Assembly: GCA_947254045.1 (NCBI GenBank)
Contig: CAMYBO010000041.1
Span: forward strand, 1-9,384
DNA: 9,384 nucleotides
Direction of reading: 5' to 3'
From: an uncultured Granulicatella sp.
Lineage (GTDB): Bacteria; Bacillota; Bacilli; Lactobacillales; Aerococcaceae
Part shown: positions 1-7,553 of the stretch, piece by piece
How positions within the stretch are numbered: position 1 is the stretch's first letter
How the letters are laid out: every line of letters starts with the position of its first letter
The notes under the pieces: model-generated
The model's database searches: none
What the model was told of the DNA's origin: nothing
Seen by the model: the letters and a program-made list of their open reading frames with translations, nothing else
Translations under genes and position numbers: made by a program

Positions 1-224
1 CGATTGATACATTAAACCAAACCCAACGTGTATTTGCGAAGAGATTTGAAGGTACAAGATATGATGTTGGGAATAAACTTGGTTATATGACTACAAGTAT
101 CGAGTTCGGATTAGAGCATCCAGAAATTAAAGATGAATTAAAAGATTATATTATTGATTTGGCACATCGTTTAGAAGGAAAATCTTCAAGCAAGAAAGTT
201 GTTGGAACAGCTGAAAAAGAATAA
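1..224 (+). CDS. galU: UTP-glucose-1-phosphate uridylyltransferase, C-terminal end (partial)
   Basis: This is the last 73 codons of a gene that begins before the window; the reading frame starts at base 3 and stops with TAA at 222-224. GalU makes UDP-glucose from UTP and glucose-1-phosphate in the cytoplasm, feeding cell-wall, teichoic-acid glycosylation and exopolysaccharide precursors. The visible part has the typical GalU ending: a segment reading RYDVGNKLGYM followed by a helix with an FGLEHPEIKDEL-like stretch, then a hydrophilic Lys/Ser-rich tail of about 15 residues. The next gene is trxB, and a galU-trxB order is familiar in Lactobacillales. I identify it from memory of the family; the catalytic N-terminal domain is not visible. 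Confidence 0.9.
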   Translation, partial: IDTLNQTQRVFAKRFEGTRYDVGNKLGYMTTSIEFGLEHPEIKDELKDYIIDLAHRLEGKSSSKKVVGTAEKE

Positions 225-240
225 AATAGAATAGAACATA

Positions 241-297
241 AAAAGACTGAACAACAAAAATTGCAACCGAGCAGTAGTTTTTGTTCAGTCTTCTTTT
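241..297 (+). terminator. Intrinsic terminator between galU and trxB
   Basis: A perfect 12-bp stem, AAGACTGAACAA (243-254) with TTGTTCAGTCTT (281-292), encloses a 26-nt loop and is followed by the T-rich tail TTCTTTT. The loop edges (A-run and T-run) could lengthen the stem. It lies 17 nt after the galU stop. Only about 30 nt separate it from the trxB start, so trxB transcription either reads through it or begins within or before it. Confidence 0.8.
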
Positions 298-324
298 ATA
301 ACTGAAGGTAAAGGAGATTCAACA

Positions 325-1269
325 ATGGAAGAAAGAACAATTTATGATGTGATTATTATTGGTTCAGGTCCTGGAGGAATGACAGCAGCATTATATGCTT
401 CACGTGCGAACTTAAAAACATTAATTTTAGAAAAAGGAGTTCCTGGAGGAGAGTTATTAAATACTTCTGATGTAGAAAATTATCCAGGATTTTCAAATAT
501 TAGTGGACCAGATTTAGCAGATAATATGTACAAAGGTGCAATGCAATTTGGTGCAGAATATGCTTATGGTAATGTAAGTGGCATTGAAGTGGATGGAGAT
601 TTACGTATTGTTCACGCTGGTAAAAAATCATATGCCGCTTATGCAGTAGTGATTGCAACTGGTTCTTATCACCGTAAATTAGGAGTTCCTGGAGAAGAGG
701 AATATGCTGGTAGAGGCGTTTCTTATTGTGCGGTATGTGATGGAGCTTTCTTCAAAGGTAGTGATTTATTAGTTATCGGTGGAGGAGACTCTGCGGTTGA
801 AGAAGGAACTTATTTAACACAATTTGCCAATAAAGTGACGATTGTTCATCGTAGAGATGCATTACGTGCACAAAAGATTTTACAAGATCGAGCATTTGCG
901 AATGAAAAAATGGACTTTTTATGGAATAAAGCTGTAGAAGAAATTTCAGGAGATGAGCAAAAAGTGACTCATGTTACATTGAGAGACACTCAAACTCAGG
1001 AACTTTCTAAAGTAGAAGCTGCAGGAGTATTCATTTATGTTGGTTTATTACCGTTGACAGAGCCATTTAAAGATTTAGGTATTACAAATGAAGAAGGCTG
1101 GATTGTCACAAATGAAAAAATGGAAACAAGCATTCCTGGCATTTATGCAGTGGGAGATGTGCGTCAAAAACATTTAAGACAAATTACAACAGCTGTTGGT
1201 GATGGTGGAATTGCTGGAAACGAAACTTATCACTATGTAGAAGCTATTAAGGAAAAATTAGCGGAATAA
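325..1269 (+). CDS. trxB: Thioredoxin reductase (NADPH)
   Basis: A cytoplasmic FAD flavoenzyme that uses NADPH to reduce thioredoxin, maintaining thiol balance and supplying electrons to ribonucleotide reductase and peroxiredoxins. The 314-residue length fits the low-molecular-weight bacterial class. Visible motifs in order: the FAD dinucleotide-binding GSGPGG (13-18) after a hydrophobic strand; the ATG segment at about 111-113 (in VIATGSY); the redox-active CAVC pair (Cys135, Cys138) followed by DGAFF; the NADPH-binding GGGDSA (152-157); the NADPH 2'-phosphate-binding HRR (175-177); and the C-terminal FAD-binding IYAVGDVR segment. The start is set by AAGGAG at 311-316, 8 nt before the ATG. 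It follows galU and a terminator, and I see no convincing promoter of its own in the 30-nt gap. Nothing looks damaged. Confidence 0.97.
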   Translation: MEERTIYDVIIIGSGPGGMTAALYASRANLKTLILEKGVPGGELLNTSDVENYPGFSNISGPDLADNMYKGAMQFGAEYAYGNVSGIEVDGDLRIVHAGKKSYAAYAVVIATGSYHRKLGVPGEEEYAGRGVSYCAVCDGAFFKGSDLLVIGGGDSAVEEGTYLTQFANKVTIVHRRDALRAQKILQDRAFANEKMDFLWNKAVEEISGDEQKVTHVTLRDTQTQELSKVEAAGVFIYVGLLPLTEPFKDLGITNEEGWIVTNEKMETSIPGIYAVGDVRQKHLRQITTAVGDGGIAGNETYHYVEAIKEKLAE

Positions 1270-1356
1270 GAGAATTGTTTGTTTTAAAATAGAAAGTCAC
1301 ATGTTTGAGAGACGTAGTTTTGCTTGAAGAAAAAATCGAATTTGTAGCAACAGACG

Positions 1357-1385
1357 TTGACAAATGTGTAGAATTTTGTTATTAT
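1357..1385 (+). promoter_or_regulatory. Sigma-A-type promoter for rpmG
   Basis: A perfect -35 box TTGACA (1357-1362) and a good -10 box TATTAT (1380-1385) are separated by 17 bp. Transcription would begin near 1392, leaving a leader of about 58 nt before the rpmG ATG. A match to half of the Bacillus Zur operator (AAATCGTAA, 1394-1402) sits right at the predicted start; the other half is not convincing. Confidence 0.7.
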
Positions 1386-1449
1386 AAATAGGCAAATCGT
1401 AAAAAATCGATGAGTTATTGAATCTATTTGGAAATGAGAGGTGTCATTC

Positions 1450-1602
1450 ATGCGTATCAACATTTTATTAGAATGTGCTGAAACAGGTGAACGTTTATAC
1501 TTAACAAGCAAAAACAAACGTAACAACCCAGAACGTTTAGAATTAAAAAAATATTCTCCAAAATTACGTAAACACGTTGTTTTCAAAGAAACTAAAAAGT
1601 AA
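1450..1602 (+). CDS. rpmG: 50S ribosomal protein L33, zinc-free (C-minus) type
   Basis: A 50-residue, strongly basic protein of the large ribosomal subunit, beginning MRINILLEC and containing the family core TSKNKRNNPERLELKKYSP. Zinc-binding L33 proteins carry two CxxC pairs. Here only the first Cys remains (Cys9); its partner is Thr, and the second pair is replaced around KYSPKLRK, so this is the C-minus paralogue that does not bind zinc. The ribosome binding site GAGAGGTG (1436-1443) lies 6 nt before the ATG. It has its own promoter and terminator, so it is probably monocistronic. In Bacillus, C-minus ribosomal paralogues are often repressed by Zur, but whether that applies here is inference. 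An open frame on the opposite strand through this gene is only its shadow. Confidence 0.95.
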   Translation: MRINILLECAETGERLYLTSKNKRNNPERLELKKYSPKLRKHVVFKETKK

Positions 1603-1621
1603 TTTCGAGAAAAGTAAATGG

Positions 1622-1649
1622 AAGGTCAAGCAGAGCTTGGCCTTTTTTT
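1622..1649 (+). terminator. Intrinsic terminator of rpmG
   Basis: A 10-bp stem, AAGGTCAAGC (1622-1631) with GCTTGGCCTT (1635-1644), with one T-G wobble and an AGA triloop, runs directly into a seven-T tract. It sits 19 nt after the rpmG stop codon. Confidence 0.93.
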
Positions 1650-1661
1650 CTTGGTATGAGA

Positions 1662-1747
1662 GAGAAATGGATTTTTTAATATAGTAGTAAAGGACGGTAG
1701 CCGCTCTGTGTTTTCATGTGCTTACTACTATAAAAATTCCATTTCTC
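1662..1747. repeat. Imperfect palindromic element, copy A
   Basis: This is the first of two similar elements in the 363-nt gene-free stretch between rpmG and the MATE gene. The inner stem is a perfect 11 bp, TATAGTAGTAA (1680-1690) with TTACTACTATA (1722-1732). The outer arms GAGAAATGGA (1662-1671) and TCCATTTCTC (1738-1747) also pair perfectly, with T-rich and A-rich stretches between inner and outer stems. The 31-nt centre (1691-1721) begins AGGACGGTAGC and ends GTGTTTTCATGTGC. A T-rich run follows the right outer arm, so the element could act as a terminator, but its length and its second copy suggest a repeat family or a structured RNA. I do not recognise the family. Confidence 0.75.
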
Positions 1748-1771
1748 TTTTTTCGTGATAGTATGGGAGTG

Positions 1772-1878
1772 CGTATGAGATGTGGATTTTTTTGATATAG
1801 TAGTAAAGGACGGCAGCGAATCAGTGTTTTCATGTGCTTGCTACTATAAAAAATCTAGTTTTCTTTTTATCTCGTACG
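1772..1878. repeat. Imperfect palindromic element, copy B
   Basis: This copy is in the same orientation as copy A, starting about 25 nt after it. The inner stem is TATAGTAGTAA (1796-1806) with TTGCTACTATA (1838-1848), 11 bp with one T-G wobble. The centre (1807-1837) is again exactly 31 nt and matches copy A at 26 of 31 positions; the differences cluster in the middle. The outer arms differ from those of copy A but can still pair: CGTATGAGAT (1772-1781) with ATCTCGTACG (1869-1878), one wobble. Changed sequence with retained pairing suggests the fold matters, or that the element inserted into, or recruited, different flanks. Confidence 0.7.
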
Positions 1879-1952
1879 AATTTTTGATTTTACTTCACAA
1901 TATAAGAATTACCATAACACTACCTTAAAACTTCAAAATCTTGTATACTATT

Positions 1953-1960
1953 AAAGGTGA
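1953..1960 (+). promoter_or_regulatory. Ribosome binding site that sets the MATE gene start
   Basis: AAAGGTGA lies 5 nt before the ATG at 1966. A GTG three codons upstream (1957) is inside this same Shine-Dalgarno stretch and has no site of its own, so the ATG is preferred. A TATACT box at 1944-1949 resembles a -10 element but has no clear -35 partner, and it would place the transcript start inside this site, so the true promoter is unresolved. Confidence 0.6.
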
Positions 1961-1965
1961 TTAAA

Positions 1966-3360
1966 ATGGAGAAACAGAATACAAAAAATTTTATAACAAG
2001 TGGAAATATTAATCGAGTCATTTTAACGATTGCCACTCCTTTAATGATTAATAACTTAATTCGAACTTTATATAACTTAACGGATGGATTGTATGTAGCT
2101 CAGTTGTCTGCTGAAGATTTTGCGGCCACTGCGTTTATTTGGCCGTTAATTTTTTTATTTATCTCAATTGGATTGGGAATTAGTGTTGGAGCAACGGCTC
2201 TTATTGCGCAATATTTTGGAGCGAATGATTTAAAAATGGCGAAGAGATATACGTGGAATACGATGGCACTAACGTTTGTTTTTGGGTTTATATTGTCGAC
2301 CATTGGTTATATTTTTGCGGGTCAATTTGTCGAATGGATGGGAGCCAGTGGCGTCTTTTATGAGAAGTCGACTTCGTATTTGAAAATTAATTTTATTGGA
2401 TTGTTTTTTGATTTTTCTTATTTTGGATATCAAGCGTTGCTGAATGCGCAAGGTAGAACGAGAGTAATTACAGTGGTCAGTACAATTTCCTCTATCACGA
2501 ATGTTCTGCTAGATTCAATATTTATTTTTGCGACCATTCCTTTTACACAAATACCGGGTTTAAATGCAGGGATTGAAGGGGCTGCTTGGGCAACAGTGAT
2601 TGCGAAAATTATTTTATTAATTTTAGCGATTATGGCAACAAGAAGAGAGTCTATTATTCATGTTCCGTTATATGAAGTGGATTATGATACGTCCGTTATT
2701 CGTAAAATTTTACAAGTAGCATGGCCTTCTGCATTTGGATATGGAGGATCTGCTTTTGGCTTTACTGTTTTAAATGGATTAATTCAGTCATACGGTACGT
2801 CTGTTCTTGCAGCGTTTTCAATGGTCAACCGTATTTCAGATATTTTAATGCAACCGCAAATGGGAATAGGCTCTGCTTTAACGGCTATTATTGGGCAAAA
2901 TATGGGAGCTGGTTTATTTGAACGAGCTCATGCGATATTCAAACGAGCATTGATTTGGGTGTTACTCATTTCTGCACTTGGAAGTGTCGCCATTTTTATG
3001 TGGCAAGATGCTCTACTGCATATCTTTATTAAAGATGTGTCTGATATAGTTCTTTGGAATAGTGCTGTTGAATATTTATATTATACAGCGTTCATTATTT
3101 TCTTTATGGGGATGTTTTCTGCTTATAGTGGATTTTTCCAAGGTTGTAGTGCAACAAAATATTCGATGAATATGTCAATTGGTCGTTTATGGGTGGTTCG
3201 TTTACCAATTATTTGGATATTAGGAAGTTTAACAGAGTTAGGGGCTACTGGGATTTGGATTGCGATGTTACTTTCGAATGCTTTAACGGTTTTATATGGA
3301 TATTTAGTTTATAAATGGAAAGACTGGAGTAGCATGCATTATGCAAAAGGAGAGAGTTAG
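1966..3360 (+). CDS. MATE-family multidrug/cation efflux transporter
   Basis: A 464-residue, very hydrophobic membrane protein with about 12 predicted transmembrane helices, the standard MATE size. MATE proteins export organic cations and drugs using a sodium or proton gradient. The layout is two related six-helix halves: the first begins after a short polar N-terminus with a segment reading TIATPLMINNLIRTLYNLTD, typical of the first MATE helix, and the second begins near residue 250 with VAWPSAFGYGG. Central features include QALLNAQGRTR, and in the second half a QNMGAG segment, which correspond to conserved inter-helix loops of the family. The start is chosen by the AAAGGTGA site, giving three residues fewer than the GTG alternative. 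It is followed after 3 nt by an ABC exporter gene, so the two are almost surely co-transcribed. The substrate cannot be told from the sequence. Confidence 0.92.
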   Translation: MEKQNTKNFITSGNINRVILTIATPLMINNLIRTLYNLTDGLYVAQLSAEDFAATAFIWPLIFLFISIGLGISVGATALIAQYFGANDLKMAKRYTWNTMALTFVFGFILSTIGYIFAGQFVEWMGASGVFYEKSTSYLKINFIGLFFDFSYFGYQALLNAQGRTRVITVVSTISSITNVLLDSIFIFATIPFTQIPGLNAGIEGAAWATVIAKIILLILAIMATRRESIIHVPLYEVDYDTSVIRKILQVAWPSAFGYGGSAFGFTVLNGLIQSYGTSVLAAFSMVNRISDILMQPQMGIGSALTAIIGQNMGAGLFERAHAIFKRALIWVLLISALGSVAIFMWQDALLHIFIKDVSDIVLWNSAVEYLYYTAFIIFFMGMFSAYSGFFQGCSATKYSMNMSIGRLWVVRLPIIWILGSLTELGATGIWIAMLLSNALTVLYGYLVYKWKDWSSMHYAKGES

Positions 3361-3363
3361 TAC

Positions 3364-5076
3364 ATGTTAAAAGAATTTATTAAATATTATAAACCGTATC
3401 GAAAATTATTTTTATTAGATTTTACTTGTGCGGTTATTGTGGCAATTTTAGAATTAGCCTTTCCTGTAATGGTTAATCGAGTGATTGATGAAGTGTTACC
3501 ACAGCAAAATGTTGGAATTATCCTAGTAGTAGGATGTAGTTTAGTGGCTTTATATGCAACTTCTACCGTGCTAAATTATATTGTCGTATCATTTGGGCAT
3601 TTACTAGGTATTAATATTGAAACAGATATGAGAAGAAATTTATTTGCGCATATTCAAAAGCAATCATTCTCATTTTTCGATAATATGAAAATTGGGGAAT
3701 TATTAAGCCGTTTATCGAGTGATTTATTTGATATTAGTGAATTAGCGCATCATGGACCTGAAGAATTATTTATCGCAATTATGACGTTAATTGGTTCATT
3801 TGTATTGATGTACCAAGTTCAACCAACGTTAGCCTTATGTACAATTGTATTTGTTCCGTTTTTAGCGATTGCTTTAGCAGTTTTTAATCGAAAAATGTCA
3901 GCCATAAATCGTCAAATTTATAAAGGGCTAGCTCATTATTCTGCTGGTTTAGAAAATGTTTTAAGTGGCATGCGTGTTGTAAAAGCTTTTGCCAATGAAG
4001 AACATGAACAACAATTATTTGAAGGATTAATTCAAGAATATCGTACAAATAAAATTCAATTTTATAAAACAATGGGTTCGAGTAGTTCGTTTAACTATTT
4101 ATTAATGCGTAGTATTAATTTATTTACGTTAATGCTAGGTTCGTATTTTACCGTTACAGGGAAAATTACTGCGGGAGAATTAGTAGGTTATATTTTACTA
4201 GCAAATGTCTTTGTTCGCCCAATTGATAAAATGAATTCGATGATTGAATTATATCCAAAAGGAGTTGCCGGATTCCGTCGTTATCAAGAATTAATGACTA
4301 TCGAACCAGATATCCAAGATCGCCCTAATGCAATCGAAGCTCCGCATTTTGAAGGAGATATTTCTTATCGTAATGTTAGCTTTGGATACGAAGAAAATAA
4401 AGCGGTATTGGAACATATTTCAATGGATGTGAAGAAGGGAGAAACGGTTGCGTTTGTAGGGCCTTCTGGTGTAGGGAAAACAACATTGGTGAATTTATTA
4501 CCTCGTTTTTATGAATTACAAGAGGGAGAAATTTTAATCGATGGGCAAGACATTCGAAACTTTACAATGCAATCGCTAAGACGTCAAATTGGAGTTGTTC
4601 AACAAGATGTATTTTTATTTAATGGAACGATTCGTGAAAATGTATTGTATGGACGTTTAGATGCAACAGATGAAGAAGTAGAAGAAGCAATTGAGCGTTC
4701 TAAATTAAGAGAAGTCGTTGATGATTTAGAGTTTGGATTGGATACGCAAATCGGAGAACGTGGGGTCAAACTATCAGGTGGACAAAAACAACGCTTATCG
4801 ATTGCTCGTATTTTCTTAAAAAATCCATCAATTTTAATTTTGGATGAAGCAACAAGCGCATTAGATACACAAACGGAGAAATTCATCCAACAATCCTTTG
4901 ATGAACTTGCAAAGGGAAGAACGACCTTTATTATTGCGCATCGCCTAGCAACCATTCAACATGCAGACCGTATTATTGTAGTAACAGAAGATGGTTTAGC
5001 AGAAGATGGAACGCATGAGGAATTATTGAAGAAAAATGGTATTTACGCTGATTTGTATCATGCACAATTTGCGTAA
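3364..5076 (+). CDS. ABC exporter half-transporter (fused membrane and ATPase domains)
   Basis: A 570-residue protein with an N-terminal six-helix exporter domain (about 1-310) and a C-terminal nucleotide-binding domain (about 335-570), the Sav1866/MsbA/LmrA layout. ATPase motifs are complete: Walker A GPSGVGKTT (366-374), Q-loop region VVQQD (411-415), signature LSGGQ (470-474), Walker B ILILDE (490-495) with the catalytic Glu495, D-loop SALD just after it, and H-loop His526 in IAHRL. An intracellular coupling segment reading SFFDNMKIGELLSRLSSD is also typical. No second half-transporter is nearby and the site looks non-degenerate, so a homodimer is the simplest reading. The ribosome binding site AAGGAG (3347-3352) lies inside the end of the upstream MATE gene. 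Likely exports drugs, lipids or peptides; the substrate is unknown. Confidence 0.93.
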   Translation: MLKEFIKYYKPYRKLFLLDFTCAVIVAILELAFPVMVNRVIDEVLPQQNVGIILVVGCSLVALYATSTVLNYIVVSFGHLLGINIETDMRRNLFAHIQKQSFSFFDNMKIGELLSRLSSDLFDISELAHHGPEELFIAIMTLIGSFVLMYQVQPTLALCTIVFVPFLAIALAVFNRKMSAINRQIYKGLAHYSAGLENVLSGMRVVKAFANEEHEQQLFEGLIQEYRTNKIQFYKTMGSSSSFNYLLMRSINLFTLMLGSYFTVTGKITAGELVGYILLANVFVRPIDKMNSMIELYPKGVAGFRRYQELMTIEPDIQDRPNAIEAPHFEGDISYRNVSFGYEENKAVLEHISMDVKKGETVAFVGPSGVGKTTLVNLLPRFYELQEGEILIDGQDIRNFTMQSLRRQIGVVQQDVFLFNGTIRENVLYGRLDATDEEVEEAIERSKLREVVDDLEFGLDTQIGERGVKLSGGQKQRLSIARIFLKNPSILILDEATSALDTQTEKFIQQSFDELAKGRTTFIIAHRLATIQHADRIIVVTEDGLAEDGTHEELLKKNGIYADLYHAQFA

Positions 5077-5090
5077 CATGATTGAAAAAG

Positions 5091-5119
5091 TACTTTGCTA
5101 AGACGGCAAAGTATTTTTT
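5091..5119 (+). terminator. Intrinsic terminator of the MATE-ABC operon
   Basis: An 8-bp stem, TACTTTGC (5091-5098) with GCAAAGTA (5106-5113), with a 7-nt loop, is followed by six T. Preceding A residues can pair with the T tract, so it may also work on the opposite strand. It begins 15 nt after the ABC gene stop. Confidence 0.88.
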
Positions 5120-5146
5120 ATTTTATCATAATTTTCCACCTATACT

Positions 5147-5176
5147 TTGATATTCCTCTTACAAATATGATACAAT
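5147..5176 (+). promoter_or_regulatory. Sigma-A-type promoter for the ABC-F gene
   Basis: TTGATA (5147-5152) and TACAAT (5171-5176) with an 18-bp spacer lie between the preceding terminator and the ABC-F gene. The predicted start near 5183 leaves a short leader of about 23 nt carrying the AAGGAG ribosome binding site (5193-5198). Confidence 0.65.
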
Positions 5177-5205
5177 GACCCAGAGAAATTTGAAGGAGAA
5201 AATCA

Positions 5206-6753
5206 ATGAGTATTTTAAATGTAGAAAAATTAACCCATGGATTTGGGGAACGTGCCATTTTTAATGATGTCAGTTTCCGTTTATTAAAAGGGGAACATAT
5301 TGGATTAGTCGGAGCTAACGGTGAAGGTAAGTCTACTTTTATGAATATTGTGACGGGGAAACTTCAACCAGATGAAGGAAAAATCGAATGGTCTAAAAAT
5401 GTGAAAGTTGGTTATTTAGATCAACATACCGTTTTAGAAAAAGGTATGACCGTGCGAGAAGTATTACGTAAAGCGTTTGATGATTTATTTGTGGCAGAAG
5501 CTCGTATGAATGAATTATATATGGCAATGGGTGATGCAGATGAAGCTTCTATGAATGCAATGTTAGAAGAAGTTGGAGAAATTCAAGAGCGTTTAGACAG
5601 TCATGATTTTTATATTTTAGATGCAAAAATCGATGAAGTGGCTCGTGCTTTGGGCGTTGTAGCATTTGGGATGGATAGTGATGTGAGTGAATTAAGTGGT
5701 GGACAACGTACGAAAATTTTACTTGCAAAATTATTATTAGAAAAACCAGATATTTTATTATTAGACGAACCAACGAACTATTTAGATGTAGAACATATTG
5801 AATGGTTAAAACGCTATTTACAAGAATACGAAAATGCGTTTATTTTAATTTCACATGATATTCCATTTTTAAACAGTGTTGTCAACTTAATTTACCATAT
5901 GGATAATCAAGAATTAAGTCGTTATGTAGGAGATTATGATCAATTCCAAGAAGTGTATGCGATGAAGAAATCTCAATTAGAAGCGGCTTATAATCGTCAA
6001 CAAAAAGAGATTGCAGATTTGAAAGACTTTGTAAATCGTAATAAAGCTCGTGTAGCTACTCGTAATATGGCGATGTCACGTCAGAAGAAATTAGATAAAA
6101 TGGAAGTCATTGAGCTAGCAAGCGAGAAGCCAAAACCTAAATTTGATTTCAAAACTTCTCGTGCTCCAGGACGTTATATTTTCCAAACAGAAGGGTTAGT
6201 CATTGGATACGACCGAGCTTTAACAGGTTCATTGAATTTAGAAATGGAACGTGGACAAAAGATTGCGATTGTCGGAGCAAATGGTATTGGGAAAACGACT
6301 TTATTAAAGAGCTTATTAGGCATTATTAAACCGTTAGAAGGAAAAGTTACTCGTGGAGACTATATTGATTTAGGATATTTCGAACAAGAAACACCGCAAG
6401 AAAATCGTAAAACAGCCTTGGAAGAAATCTGGGATACATTCCCATCGATGACGCAACCAGAAGTTCGTGCTGCGTTAGCTCGTTGTGGATTAACAAGTAA
6501 ACATATTGAAAGTCAAATTCAAGTATTAAGTGGGGGAGAACAAGCAAAAGTTCGTTTTTGTAAATTAATGAATGATGAATCGAATGTATTAGTGTTAGAC
6601 GAACCAACGAACCACTTAGATGTAGATGCTAAAGACGAATTAAAACGTGCCTTAAAAGAATATAAGGGGAGTATTTTAATGGTTTGCCACGAACCAGAAT
6701 TTTATGAAGGTCTAGCAACCGATATTTGGGATTTTTCAAAACTTTCATCTTAA
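5206..6753 (+). CDS. ABC-F family ATPase (ribosome-associated, two ATPase domains)
   Basis: A 515-residue soluble protein with two tandem ABC ATPase domains and no membrane helices, which defines the ABC-F class. Such proteins act on the ribosome, resolving stalled translation or, in some subfamilies, protecting from antibiotics. First domain: Walker A GANGEGKST (36-44), signature LSGGQ (163-167), Walker B LLLDEPTN (Asp187, Glu188). Second domain: Walker A GANGIGKTT (357-365), signature LSGGE (441-445), Walker B with Asp465 and Glu466 before PTNH. Both catalytic Glu residues are present. The charged helical linker at about 250-305, rich in Lys, Arg and Gln (including NRNKARVATRNMAMSRQKK), is the interdomain region that reaches into the ribosomal E site. 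There is no long C-terminal extension. It is probably one of the common housekeeping ABC-F proteins (YkpA/YbiT-like) rather than a resistance factor; the subfamily is not certain. Confidence 0.9.
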   Translation: MSILNVEKLTHGFGERAIFNDVSFRLLKGEHIGLVGANGEGKSTFMNIVTGKLQPDEGKIEWSKNVKVGYLDQHTVLEKGMTVREVLRKAFDDLFVAEARMNELYMAMGDADEASMNAMLEEVGEIQERLDSHDFYILDAKIDEVARALGVVAFGMDSDVSELSGGQRTKILLAKLLLEKPDILLLDEPTNYLDVEHIEWLKRYLQEYENAFILISHDIPFLNSVVNLIYHMDNQELSRYVGDYDQFQEVYAMKKSQLEAAYNRQQKEIADLKDFVNRNKARVATRNMAMSRQKKLDKMEVIELASEKPKPKFDFKTSRAPGRYIFQTEGLVIGYDRALTGSLNLEMERGQKIAIVGANGIGKTTLLKSLLGIIKPLEGKVTRGDYIDLGYFEQETPQENRKTALEEIWDTFPSMTQPEVRAALARCGLTSKHIESQIQVLSGGEQAKVRFCKLMNDESNVLVLDEPTNHLDVDAKDELKRALKEYKGSILMVCHEPEFYEGLATDIWDFSKLSS

Positions 6754-6818
6754 ATATATGATTTTTTGAGCAAAATTGAGTACAATGGTAGTAGCAAATG
6801 ATTTGAGGAGGAAATATC

Positions 6819-7544
6819 ATGGCAGATAAAGGCGTTACATTATATTTCATGAGACATGGAGAGACAGTTTTTAATCGATACAATAAAATTCAAGGATGGG
6901 CAGATGCTCCATTAACAAAAGAAGGAAGATTAGATGCGATCCGTTCAGGTTTAGGGATGAAAGATATTCCGTTTCACGCAGTGTATACAAGTGATTTAAG
7001 AAGAACAATTGAAACAGCTCAATTAGTATTAAGAGATCATCCTTTACGAGATCAATTAAGCTTACAAATGATGCCAGAATTTCGTGAAGTGTGTTTTGGA
7101 AGTTTAGAGGGACAAAATGCAACAGAAGTTTGGACGAATTTGTATAAAACATTACAACGTACCTTTGATCAAAATGATGGTAGAAATGTAATTGAAGAGA
7201 TGAATCAAATTAAAGCGATGGATCCAGATCATATTGGAGAAAACTTTATGGAGTTTTGGACTCGTGTAGAACAAGGGTTAATTAAATTAATTGATAAACA
7301 TCGTGATACTAATCAACATATTTTAATTGTTAGCCATGGAATGACGATTCGTAATATTTTACATGAATTAATTCCTGACTTTAAATTATCAGATATGATT
7401 GATAATTCATCTTTAAACATTGTGGAATATTCAAATGGACAATATCATTTGAAAGCATTAAATCAAACAAGTCATTTTGCGTTGAGAAAAGAAGCGGTAG
7501 AGCGTGAATTCTCATTACTACCAATGACATTATTTGAAAAATAA
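6819..7544 (+). CDS. Histidine phosphatase family protein (phosphoglycerate mutase-like)
   Basis: A 241-residue cytoplasmic protein of the histidine phosphatase superfamily, in which a His is transiently phosphorylated. The signature RHGET (12-16) carries the nucleophile His13. Other core residues are Arg62 in TSDLRRT, the acid candidate Glu90 in FREVCFGSLEG, and the second His, His173, in IVSHGMTIRN. The region about 105-155 is a helical insert before a cap-like stretch. The family covers sugar-phosphate phosphatases, cofactor-dependent phosphoglycerate mutases and others; the length and insert fit a phosphatase more than glycolytic mutase, but the substrate is unknown. A very strong ribosome binding site GAGGAGG (6805-6811) precedes the ATG by 7 nt. 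It is 65 nt after the ABC-F gene; a TACAAT at 6781-6786 may be a -10 box but lacks a clear -35, so readthrough from ABC-F is equally likely. Confidence 0.88.
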   Translation: MADKGVTLYFMRHGETVFNRYNKIQGWADAPLTKEGRLDAIRSGLGMKDIPFHAVYTSDLRRTIETAQLVLRDHPLRDQLSLQMMPEFREVCFGSLEGQNATEVWTNLYKTLQRTFDQNDGRNVIEEMNQIKAMDPDHIGENFMEFWTRVEQGLIKLIDKHRDTNQHILIVSHGMTIRNILHELIPDFKLSDMIDNSSLNIVEYSNGQYHLKALNQTSHFALRKEAVEREFSLLPMTLFEK

Positions 7545-7553
7545 AGAAAGTTA

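Noticed and set aside
1304..1392. Short + strand peptide-like frame ending FCYYK before rpmG
   Set aside because: It has only a TTG start without a ribosome binding site, and it overlaps the well-formed rpmG promoter.
1284..1586. Open frame of 100 codons on the minus strand
   Set aside because: It lies across the rpmG gene and its promoter on the opposite strand, has no ribosome binding site or recognisable protein pattern, and rpmG is unambiguous.
1662..1878. Tandem riboswitch (mini-ykkC type with ACGG loops) upstream of the MATE gene
   Set aside because: An ACGG occurs in both copies, but it is not in a small hairpin loop and the long stems do not match the compact mini-ykkC hairpins.
1662..1878. 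CRISPR array
   Set aside because: There are only two diverged, palindromic copies with no regular spacer pattern and no cas genes.
5206..6753. Antibiotic-resistance ABC-F protein
   Set aside because: The sequence looks like a widespread housekeeping type, with no specific resistance-subfamily feature I can point to and no mobile context.
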